Part shown: positions 1-6,042 of the stretch, piece after piece
Layout of the letters: every line of letters begins with the position of its first letter
Position numbering within the stretch: position 1 is the stretch's first letter
Source of the DNA: Suilimivivens sp963650485
GTDB taxonomy: Bacteria; Bacillota; Clostridia; Lachnospirales; Lachnospiraceae
NCBI GenBank assembly: GCA_963650485.1
Contig: CAVJLN010000102.1
Coordinates: 1 to 7,164, forward strand
Reading direction: 5' to 3'
Length of the DNA stretch: 7,164 nucleotides
Notes under the pieces: generated by a model
The model's database searches: none
Told to the model about the DNA's origin: nothing
What the model saw: only the letters and a program-made list of their open reading frames with translations
Position numbers and translations under genes: made by a program

Positions 1-279
1 AATGTACTTGCAGAAGGTAACAAGATCCGTTTTTTCCATCATGGTAAAATTGCCATAGGAAATATTGGAAGTGGTAAGGTGGATGAGCTGAGAATGTTTG
101 TTGAAAGCCGCTATCCTAAGCTTATATCAGGAAATAAGTTTTATCTGGGGAGTCTTACAAATGACAGGTTATGGCAGATAGATGACCCGGAGGTCATTGA
201 GGTCATTATAAATATGATTTCGTATGCAATAGTTCGTGATGAGTATAGGGAGTTTGTAAAGAAAAATAAGAAAAAGTAG
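1..279 (+). CDS. C-terminal end of an unrecognised protein
   Basis: The frame is open from the first base of the window and ends at TAG, so 92 C-terminal residues are visible and the start lies upstream. An in-frame GTG at position 79 exists but has no good ribosome binding site, so it is unlikely to be the real start. The visible part reads NVLAEGNKIRFFHHGKIAIG and later FYLGSLTNDRLW and DDPEVIEVIINMISYAIVRD. It ends in a lysine-rich tail (KKNKKK). It looks like a soluble alpha/beta domain followed by a helix, with no membrane segment. I do not recognise the family. The next gene begins about 50 bp downstream on the same strand with its own strong ribosome binding site, so the two may be co-transcribed. 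Function unknown. Confidence 0.75.
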   Translation, partial: NVLAEGNKIRFFHHGKIAIGNIGSGKVDELRMFVESRYPKLISGNKFYLGSLTNDRLWQIDDPEVIEVIINMISYAIVRDEYREFVKKNKKK

Positions 280-328
280 GTAATGCTGCATATAAAGACG
301 ATTTGTTGTGTGATCGAGGAGGAGCTAA

Positions 329-1660
329 ATGATGACAAATGAACACTTGCAAAAAGAAAACACTTTCTTGGATGATTGGGCGGCAAAGGTTCAGGGCTTT
401 ATAAGAGACGGAATAGTTAATCATGAATTTTACTGGAACAGCAAGATAAGGATCCTGCTTTTGCTAAAGGAAGTGAATGGTGGGGAGAACTGGGATCTAA
501 GAAAGTTTCTGCAGGAAGGTGGCAGAAAGCAAACTTGGGACAATGTTACGAGATGGATAATTGGCATCAATGGTTTGGAACGGGATATCCCATGGGCAGA
601 GTTGGAATCCATAACAAAGGATCAGAGGATATCAGCTTTACAACAGATTGCAGTTGTAAATGTGAAAAAGACATCAGGTGGACATACATCGGTGTCAGAG
701 CAAATTGCTGCGGCAGCCATAGATAATGGCGAAATGCTGTGCAAACAAATAGATATGCATCAACCGGACATTATAATCTGCGGAGGTACATCGGGAAGTT
801 ATTTCGACAGCATCACAAGATATTCTAATCCAGATTGGAAACAGACGAAACATGGAATCTGGTATGTGGTTGAACCTACCGGACGAATTATTGTTGAATA
901 TTCACATCCGGAAGCAAGGGTTAAAGATTGCCTACTTTATTACGGTTTGGTAGATGCAGTCAGAGAAATCATATATAAGCCGATAAACCTGAAAATACAG
1001 GCATGGATTGATTATGAATTGAATAAGCCGAAAGAAAATTATAATACACATAAACAAGAGCATGATGAGTATAGGCAGAAAAATGACCTGGATTGTATTT
1101 TAACTGATGGAAATGTATGTGCGGATACGATCTTCTCATTGTGGTTGCCATTACGATTTGTGCTTGTTCGCATCAACGATTATAAGACGTTAAGTCAATA
1201 TGGGGATATAAATAAAAAGGTGGAGTTTGTAAAAGCAATATCGGGACACATAACGGAACTGCTTCCATTGGAAAATAGTGTTGTAATGAAACTAATTAGG
1301 CTGTTTGATTTAGGTCAGAAAAGATGTAATGTTATGATACTGAAGGATAGAAGTATGCAGCGTAGAAGTCAAAAACCATATTATGATTATATGCCATATT
1401 TTCTATCAGAGTGTTTTGAAGATGGAGAGTTCAGTTCTTATTTTACTGATGGAGATGAAGAACTAAAAGCATGGATACAGGAAGAAAAGCTTGAAATGTT
1501 CTTTAAAGAAGACAGGATAGAAAAAAAAGCAATAAAGGATTTAGCAGGAACCGGGGATATAAAAAAGGGAGTACCACAAGATATGAATTCGTTGCTGGAC
1601 AATTACATTGGAATATTGGAGCAAAGGGAAAAGGAGATTGTAAAAAGTAGAGGGTTATAA
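329..1660 (+). CDS. Two-domain protein with uracil-DNA-glycosylase-like N-terminal half
   Basis: A 443-residue soluble protein. The first half resembles the UDG fold: a hydrophobic strand followed by KEVNGG (about residues 39-52), AVVNVKK (108-114), a second strand PDIIICGGT (146-154) and SHPEAR (192-197). The last is in the place of the HPS-type loop of UDG-family enzymes. Whether it excises bases is unknown: I see no clear catalytic water-activating motif of the classical kind. A charged linker (about 225-255) leads to a second domain of about 190 residues (FSLWLPLRFVLVRIND, then ENSVVMKLIRLFDLG and DRSMQRRSQ, then GTGDIKKG). From memory this recalls the uncharacterised DUF6994 family, with low certainty. 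The start lies after AGGAGGAG at 317-324. ATG 329 has 4-base spacing and the adjacent ATG 332 has 7, so translation may begin at 332. The next gene follows after 35 bp, so an operon is likely. Confidence 0.65.
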   Translation: MMTNEHLQKENTFLDDWAAKVQGFIRDGIVNHEFYWNSKIRILLLLKEVNGGENWDLRKFLQEGGRKQTWDNVTRWIIGINGLERDIPWAELESITKDQRISALQQIAVVNVKKTSGGHTSVSEQIAAAAIDNGEMLCKQIDMHQPDIIICGGTSGSYFDSITRYSNPDWKQTKHGIWYVVEPTGRIIVEYSHPEARVKDCLLYYGLVDAVREIIYKPINLKIQAWIDYELNKPKENYNTHKQEHDEYRQKNDLDCILTDGNVCADTIFSLWLPLRFVLVRINDYKTLSQYGDINKKVEFVKAISGHITELLPLENSVVMKLIRLFDLGQKRCNVMILKDRSMQRRSQKPYYDYMPYFLSECFEDGEFSSYFTDGDEELKAWIQEEKLEMFFKEDRIEKKAIKDLAGTGDIKKGVPQDMNSLLDNYIGILEQREKEIVKSRGL

Positions 1661-1695
1661 GAGTAAATTGGCGTAAAATTTGGAGGGTAATTAAA

Positions 1696-2010
1696 ATGGA
1701 AATATCAAAAGCAGACTGGAAACTTTATCGTGAGCGAGTGTCAGATTGGCAGGAACATTATATGGAAAAACTAACGGGAGAATACGTAAAATTGCTTACA
1801 TCTCCTGGAAACGCATCAGATCATTTCTGGGAACTGGAAAAAAGGCTCAAACAGGATAAGAAACATCCAGGAGTCTTGATTGAGCTTCGTAAATCTACGG
1901 CAATATGGGATATCGCATATTTTGTGAGAGATAAAGTGATAACGATGGATGAACTAGAAGGATTTAGTGAAGACCTGATTGATGCTGTCAAGCTGATTCT
2001 GAGCAGATGA
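1696..2010 (+). CDS. Small conserved soluble protein of unknown function
   Basis: A 104-residue, highly charged, tryptophan-containing protein (ISKADWKLYRERVSDWQEHY, FWELEKRLKQDKKHPGV, then a helix ending DLIDAVKLILSR). It starts at ATG 1696 behind GGAGGG (1682-1687) with 8-base spacing. The composition suggests an all-helical cytosolic protein. There is no transmembrane segment or signal peptide. I recall similar small proteins in Clostridia sometimes carrying a database name of multidrug transporter. Nothing in this sequence supports that name. It lies 35 bp after the UDG-like gene and 24 bp before the RecD2 gene, so it is very probably co-transcribed with both. A role with them is only inferred from position. 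Confidence 0.75.
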   Translation: MEISKADWKLYRERVSDWQEHYMEKLTGEYVKLLTSPGNASDHFWELEKRLKQDKKHPGVLIELRKSTAIWDIAYFVRDKVITMDELEGFSEDLIDAVKLILSR

Positions 2011-2034
2011 TCCCTCAGATAGAAGGAGGCAGAC

Positions 2035-4080
2035 ATGGAGCACCTGCGTTGTGTAGTTGAGAGAATTACATATCAGAATGCGGAAAATGGCTACACAGTC
2101 CTGAAATGTGCTGTAAAGAATTACAACGAGCTTGTCACAGTCGTTGGTACGATGCCGGATACTCATGTTGGATCCGTACTGGCTCTGGAAGGTATGTGGA
2201 AGATGGATGCCAAATATGGACGTCAGTTTTCCGTGGAGAAATTTGAAGAGACACTTCCAGCTACGGTGTATGGAATTGAAAAATATCTTGGTTCCGGTCT
2301 TGTCAAAGGAGTTGGCCCAAAGTTTGCGAAGAGAATCGTAGAGAAATTCGGAAAAGATACGCTGGATATCATAGAGGATGCGCCAGATGAACTACTAAAA
2401 GTGCCGGGGATAGGAAAAGTCCGGGTAGACCGGATCAAAACAAGCTGGCAGGAGCAGAAAGAAATCAAGAACATCATGCTTTTTCTGCAAAGTCATGAGG
2501 TTAGTACTTCCCATGCAACAAAGATTTTCAAGACATACGGTAGTGAGAGTATTGAGGTTGTAAAGGAAAATCCATACCGTCTTGCAGATGATATCTGGGG
2601 GATTGGTTTTAAGACAGCGGACTTAATTGCACAGAAGATGGGAATTGATAAAGGCAAATTCGTCCGTCTGCGCAGTGGCATTTTTTATACACTGAATAAA
2701 CTGGCAGAATCAGGTGATTGTTATGCGACAAGAGAGCAGCTGATAGGAAGAGCTAGGGAACTTCTGGAAGTGGAAGAGCCGGAACTGGAGATCACTCTGG
2801 ATGAGATGATCCGGACAAATGATGTGATTCGGGATGTGGCAGATGAAGAGGAAGCAATCTATCTGCCGCCTTATTATTTTTCAGAAAGTGGCTGTGCAAA
2901 GCGGTTACTTCGACTTATCTCCTGCAGCATGAAGAAAGCCGAGGGTGCAGAAGAAATACTGAAGAAAGTAGCTGCCTCTTCGGAAATCACTTATGATGAA
3001 ATTCAATGGCAGGCGGTAAAAACAGCCCTTTCTTCTAAAGTGATGGTGCTGACTCCCATGCAGCGAGGGGAATGTGGCGCAGTGAATCTGAATCAGGTTC
3101 TGCAGGAGGCCATGAATCCGACAGGTATTTTCCTGAGAAGAGGTGGAACACAGTATCGGCTGAATGATAAGGTAATGCAGATCCGGAATGATTATGACAA
3201 GGAAGTATTTAATGGAGATATCGGCACCATCACGAAGGTAGATATGGAGGAGCGGGAACTGACGGCTCTATTTGATGAACGGGAAGTAGTCTATGATGTG
3301 ACGGAACTGGATGAACTGACACTTGCCTATGCAGTGACCATCCACAAGTCCCAGGGAAGTGAATATCCGATCGTTGTCATGCCATTTACCATGAGCCATT
3401 TTGTTATGTTGCAGAGAAATCTCTTATATACCGGTGTGACCAGGGCAAAAAAGATTCTGGTGCTGGTTGGAGAGAAGAAAGCAGTCTATTATGCGATAAA
3501 AAACGAGACAACCACCGGGAGAAATACCTGGCTTAAAAGACGTTTGCAGTCGGACAGCAAAGAAGCACAGGAAGTGAAAACACAGCTTTTGAAGGAAGCA
3601 ATGGATCAGACAGAAAATGAGTCTGATACCGGCAATGCTACATCTGCAATAACATCACAGAAGAAAGATAAGATGATTGTTTACAAAGGGAGTATTCAGC
3701 CTTCCATGGTATGTGAGACACCGGCATTCTACGAAGGAAATTTATGGAAACGCCTGTCACAGTCAAAATTCAGAAGCAGTTTTTCCCTGAAGGCAAACGA
3801 TCGGAGCTATGTATCAGAAAAGGGAATGGATAAAGTGCGAGAGCACGCCTGTGATTTCATCAGAAAACGCCTTTCACCTGCTGATATACCAAATGATGGG
3901 AAGCAGACACCGATGAGAGGGCATCCGGTTTTTGTGGCACAGCATGCCACAGCAACTTGCTGTAGAGACTGTCTTGAAAAATGGCATCATATTCAAAAAG
4001 GACAGGAGTTAACAGAAACAGAGCAGGAATATGTTGTGGGGGTAATTATGGAATGGATTGACCGTGAAATGAAAAAATAG
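2035..4080 (+). CDS. recD2: RecD2-family helicase lacking its ATPase core, fused to DUF4186
   Basis: A 681-residue protein starting at ATG 2035 behind AAGGAGG (2023-2029). In order it shows: the RecD2 N-terminal OB-type region (about 1-80); helix-hairpin-helix repeats (GLVKGVGPKFAKRIVEKFG, LLKVPGIGKVRVDRI, about 95-150); a further HhH-like domain (IWGIGFKTADLIAQ, about 185-200); the Q-motif region (ITYDEIQWQAVKTAL, to about 334); then late helicase motifs QYRLNDKVMQIRND, TIHKSQGSE (435-443) and NLLYTGVTRAKK (462-473). Residues V336-T340 (KVMVLT) run straight into PMQRGECGAVNLNQ. In full-length RecD2 the first segment precedes Walker A GGPGTGKT and the second begins near motif IV. Walker A, Walker B and motif III, about 190-200 residues, are therefore missing in frame, and ATP hydrolysis and unwinding should be lost. 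After a polar linker (about 500-565) a DUF4186-like domain follows (about 568-681), with NDGKQTPMRGHPVF and CCRDCLEKWH (cysteines 642, 643, 646). The family call is strong. Residual function is unknown. Confidence 0.9.
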   Translation: MEHLRCVVERITYQNAENGYTVLKCAVKNYNELVTVVGTMPDTHVGSVLALEGMWKMDAKYGRQFSVEKFEETLPATVYGIEKYLGSGLVKGVGPKFAKRIVEKFGKDTLDIIEDAPDELLKVPGIGKVRVDRIKTSWQEQKEIKNIMLFLQSHEVSTSHATKIFKTYGSESIEVVKENPYRLADDIWGIGFKTADLIAQKMGIDKGKFVRLRSGIFYTLNKLAESGDCYATREQLIGRARELLEVEEPELEITLDEMIRTNDVIRDVADEEEAIYLPPYYFSESGCAKRLLRLISCSMKKAEGAEEILKKVAASSEITYDEIQWQAVKTALSSKVMVLTPMQRGECGAVNLNQVLQEAMNPTGIFLRRGGTQYRLNDKVMQIRNDYDKEVFNGDIGTITKVDMEERELTALFDEREVVYDVTELDELTLAYAVTIHKSQGSEYPIVVMPFTMSHFVMLQRNLLYTGVTRAKKILVLVGEKKAVYYAIKNETTTGRNTWLKRRLQSDSKEAQEVKTQLLKEAMDQTENESDTGNATSAITSQKKDKMIVYKGSIQPSMVCETPAFYEGNLWKRLSQSKFRSSFSLKANDRSYVSEKGMDKVREHACDFIRKRLSPADIPNDGKQTPMRGHPVFVAQHATATCCRDCLEKWHHIQKGQELTETEQEYVVGVIMEWIDREMKK

Positions 4081-4102
4081 CTAACTTACGCGCAGACAAG
4101 CC

Positions 4103-4147
4103 AAGATTATCGCGTTAAGATAAAGAAAAAACAAAGGAGATAATCTT
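4103..4147 (+). promoter_or_regulatory. 9-bp inverted repeat embracing the ribosome binding site of the HTH gene
   Basis: AAGATTATC (4103-4111) is perfectly complementary to GATAATCTT (4139-4147). The right arm fills the gap between the Shine-Dalgarno sequence AAAGGAG (4133-4139) and ATG 4148. The left arm lies 21 bases upstream of the Shine-Dalgarno sequence. In mRNA this would form a 9-bp, A-U-rich hairpin with a 27-base loop that carries the Shine-Dalgarno sequence. In DNA it could be an operator for the HTH protein it precedes. Both readings are inference; the repeat itself is exact. Confidence 0.4.
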
Positions 4148-4351
4148 ATGGCAATTGCAGTTAACGAAGCAGAAAAAAGATGCTACACAGTAAAGGAAAT
4201 TCAAGATATTCTTGGAATCAGCAGACCAACGGTATATGAGCTTTTAAAGAAGAATGAATTTCGCTGGGTTCAAATTGGGAATAAGTATCGTATTTCAAAA
4301 AGCAGTTCTGACGAGTGGTTGGATGGAGTGGAAGAGTATGTATTTGACTAA
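4148..4351 (+). CDS. Excisionase/MerR-type helix-turn-helix DNA-binding protein
   Basis: A 67-residue protein made almost entirely of one winged HTH domain of the HTH_17 (excisionase) class. Helices and turn lie at YTVKEIQDILGISRPTVYELLKK (about 13-35, with the turn around LGISRPTVY). The wing and C-terminal helix follow (QIGNKYRISKSSSDEWL, about 42-58). Start ATG 4148 has AAAGGAG at 4133-4139, spacing 8. Proteins of this kind on integrative elements act as excisionases or directionality factors or as local repressors. It follows the RecD2-like gene by 67 bp on the same strand. Its gap contains a 9-bp inverted repeat that could be a self-operator. No integrase is present in the window, so an Xis role rests only on family and on the tRNA attachment site at the right end. 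Confidence 0.85.
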   Translation: MAIAVNEAEKRCYTVKEIQDILGISRPTVYELLKKNEFRWVQIGNKYRISKSSSDEWLDGVEEYVFD

Positions 4352-4464
4352 TGGGAGTTGCCAGTCTTCCATTCTTCGACAGGGTTTTCCACTTAATTAA
4401 GGAATCTGTTTTATGCAGGTTACTTATATTATCCTGATTTTGATGAGTAAAGCGAGGAAATGTC

Positions 4465-4540
4465 GAAAAATGTGATTTTGAGCTCCTTGAAAATCTGGAA
4501 AAATGTGCTGAATTAATATTAAAAATTCAAGAAAAATGTG
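4465..4540 (+). repeat. Three GAAAAATGTG motifs at exact 33-bp spacing
   Basis: GAAAAATGTG occurs at 4465-4474, 4498-4507 and 4531-4540, so start-to-start distances are exactly 33 and 33 bp. The last copy ends 6 bp before the TATAAT at 4547. Thirty-three bp is about three helical turns, which would put the copies on one face of the DNA as an operator array. The same period also equals 11 codons: one frame (open 4447-4551) reads EKCDFELLENL, EKCAELILKIQ, EKCVIL, stop. It could therefore instead be a remnant of a small coiled-coil coding sequence, though that frame has no start codon. Confidence 0.6.
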
Positions 4541-4546
4541 TTATAT

Positions 4547-4576
4547 TATAATCACCACTTGGGAAGGATGGTGATT
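4547..4576 (+). promoter_or_regulatory. -10 box and overlapping inverted repeat upstream of the ATPase gene
   Basis: TATAAT at 4547-4552 is a perfect -10 hexamer. No convincing -35 is seen 16-18 bp upstream, where the motif array lies, so an activator may be needed or the box may be fortuitous. An 8-bp perfect inverted repeat, AATCACCA (4550-4557) and TGGTGATT (4569-4576), overlaps the -10 box on one side and the Shine-Dalgarno-like GGATGGTGA on the other. It is well placed for a repressor site or an mRNA hairpin controlling translation. If transcription begins near 4559, the upstream in-frame GTG at 4538 cannot be the start codon. Confidence 0.4.
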
Positions 4577-4579
4577 TAT

Positions 4580-5872
4580 TTGAAACGGAATGCAATTTCA
4601 GAATTGATTCAATGGAAAAACAGCCCCGAACGAAAACCCATGGTGCTTAAGGGTGCAAGACAGGTTGGCAAAACCTGGCTGATGAAAGAATTTGGAAAAA
4701 ACTATTATGATAATTTTGCCTATTTCAACTTTGACGAGGAAGATGAACTGAAGTCTATCTTCGAGGCAAACAAAAATCCCCAGCGTATCGTCGAACTACT
4801 CTCTATGATTGAGGGTGAGAAGATTGAGCCAGAGAAAACCTTGATTATCTTTGATGAAATTCAAGAGTGCCCCGAAGCCCTGAATACCTTAAAATACTTC
4901 AAAGAGAAAGCAAACGAATACCATGTAATTGCCGCAGGCAGCCTGCTGGGAACGCTTTTGGCAAAGCCGAAGTCCTATCCTGTGGGTATGGTGAACCTTT
5001 TGGACATCTATCCTCTAACTTTTGACGAGTTTTTGGAGGCTACCGATTCTGGTCTATATACCTTTTATGAAAGTATTCAAAAAAATCAGCCTATCGAGGA
5101 GATTTTCCACAATCGCTTGCTGGAAGCCTACAACTATTACCTCATCATCGGTGGTATGCCGGAATGTGTATCCTCGTGGGTCAAGTACAAAGACCCTGCC
5201 AAGGTAACGCAGATTCAGCGAGAACTGATTGAAGTATATGAAAATGACTTTTCTAAGCACAACGGCAAGGTCAACAGTGGGCGCATCCTTATGGTATTCC
5301 GTAGCATTGTGGCACAGCTTGCAAAGCCGAATGAAAAGTTTATGTACGGTGCTGTTCGTGAGGGCGGCAGAGCCAGAGATTTTGAAGAAGCAATTGAATG
5401 GCTGGTTTCAGCGGGGATGTTGAACCGTGTCTACAATGTGTCCAAGATGGAGCATCCGTTGTCTGCTTTTGATAAGCTTGATCAGTTCAAGCTCTTTGTC
5501 TTTGATACAGGACTTCTCAAGCATATGGCAGGCATTGATAATGCCGCTATTCTGCTGAAATCGGACTATCAGTTCAAGGGTCCGTTGACAGAAAACTATG
5601 TTTTGCAACAGCTTCGCGGACAGTTCGAGGTAGAGCCTCGGTACTACTCCGACAAAAACGGAGAGATTGACTTCGTATTACAAATCGGTATGGAAATCAT
5701 TCCCATTGAAGCCAAGGGTGGCGAAGATAAATCGGCTCCCTCCTTCAAGAAATATATCGCAGATCACAAACCAAAACATGCCTTCCGTTTCTCCAGGCGT
5801 GGCTATCGCAAAGACGGAGATTTCACAAATCTTCCCCTTTATCTTGCTCGGAAAACCAAAGAGCTATTGTAA
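4580..5872 (+). CDS. AAA-family ATPase with DUF4143 and C-terminal PDDEXK-like domain
   Basis: A 430-residue protein when started at TTG 4580. The frame also allows ATG 4568 or GTG 4538. TTG is preferred because GGATGGTGA lies just upstream, because family members typically begin (M)KRNA close to this point, and because a TATAAT box lies between GTG 4538 and the gene. Walker A is GARQVGKT (25-32) and Walker B is LIIFDEIQ (88-95). A sensor-type strand VIAAGSLLG follows. The DUF4143 region runs from roughly 200 to 330 (REGGRARDFEEAIEWL, FVFDTGLLKHM). The C-terminal end keeps a nuclease-like signature: LTENYV, D364 in EIDFV, and E377/K379 in IEAKGG. The protein is complete at both ends for the family. 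Such ATPases are widespread, often scattered or mobile, with poorly known function. It is set off by its own upstream region and a terminator, so it is probably a single-gene unit. Codon use is richer in C-ending codons than the truncated nuclease gene that follows. Confidence 0.9.
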   Translation: MKRNAISELIQWKNSPERKPMVLKGARQVGKTWLMKEFGKNYYDNFAYFNFDEEDELKSIFEANKNPQRIVELLSMIEGEKIEPEKTLIIFDEIQECPEALNTLKYFKEKANEYHVIAAGSLLGTLLAKPKSYPVGMVNLLDIYPLTFDEFLEATDSGLYTFYESIQKNQPIEEIFHNRLLEAYNYYLIIGGMPECVSSWVKYKDPAKVTQIQRELIEVYENDFSKHNGKVNSGRILMVFRSIVAQLAKPNEKFMYGAVREGGRARDFEEAIEWLVSAGMLNRVYNVSKMEHPLSAFDKLDQFKLFVFDTGLLKHMAGIDNAAILLKSDYQFKGPLTENYVLQQLRGQFEVEPRYYSDKNGEIDFVLQIGMEIIPIEAKGGEDKSAPSFKKYIADHKPKHAFRFSRRGYRKDGDFTNLPLYLARKTKELL

Positions 5873-5926
5873 GCACATTTAAAGTACTTTTATTGGGCTG
5901 GTCGAAAGACCCGGGTCCACCAAACG

Positions 5927-5950
5927 GCGGGTAAGGCACCCGCTCTTTTT
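5927..5950 (+). terminator. Rho-independent terminator after the ATPase gene
   Basis: GCGGGT (5927-5932), loop AAGGC, ACCCGC (5938-5943), then TCTTTTT. This is a 6-bp G-C-rich stem followed by a T tract, 54 bp after the ATPase stop codon. Just upstream is a second small hairpin, GGTC-GAAA-GACC (5900-5911), with a GNRA tetraloop, followed by the palindrome GACCCGGGTC (5908-5917) that shares its right arm. The pair may be a compound terminator or the end of a short structured 3' UTR. Confidence 0.8.
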
Positions 5951-5988
5951 GTTATTATAGGGATGAGATGTATAAAGATATGTAGAAC

Positions 5989-6042
5989 TTGCAACAACTT
6001 GTTGCAAAATGTGAAAAGGAAAATTTGCAACAACTTGTTGCA
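5989..6042 (+). repeat. Duplicated palindrome TTGCAACAACTTGTTGCA
   Basis: The same 18 bases occur at 5989-6006 and 6025-6042, 36 bp apart. Each contains the perfect palindrome TGCAACAA-C-TTGTTGCA, and the first copy extends to 9+1+9. In frame the unit reads LQQLVA twice, 12 codons apart. It sits exactly where the DUF1016 coding similarity begins. It may be a duplication in the family's linker, or DNA-binding sites or a recombination scar at the truncation point. Confidence 0.7.

Noticed and set aside
1696..2010. Multidrug transporter
   Set aside because: This name is attached to similar proteins in databases as I recall, but the sequence is short, charged and lacks any membrane segment.
2035..4080. 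Calling the RecD2 gene a simple pseudogene
   Set aside because: The deletion is in frame, the reading frame is intact for 681 codons, the start signal is strong and the C-terminal DUF4186 domain looks complete, so a protein is likely made even if it is not a helicase.
4460..4516. 18-residue peptide MSKNVILSSLKIWKNVLN as a leader peptide
   Set aside because: The upstream AGGA is too close to the ATG, and the frame has no regulatory hairpin or terminator following it.
4465..4540. CRISPR array
   Set aside because: The repeats are only 10 bp, with 23-bp intervals and three copies; no palindromic repeat structure and no cas genes.
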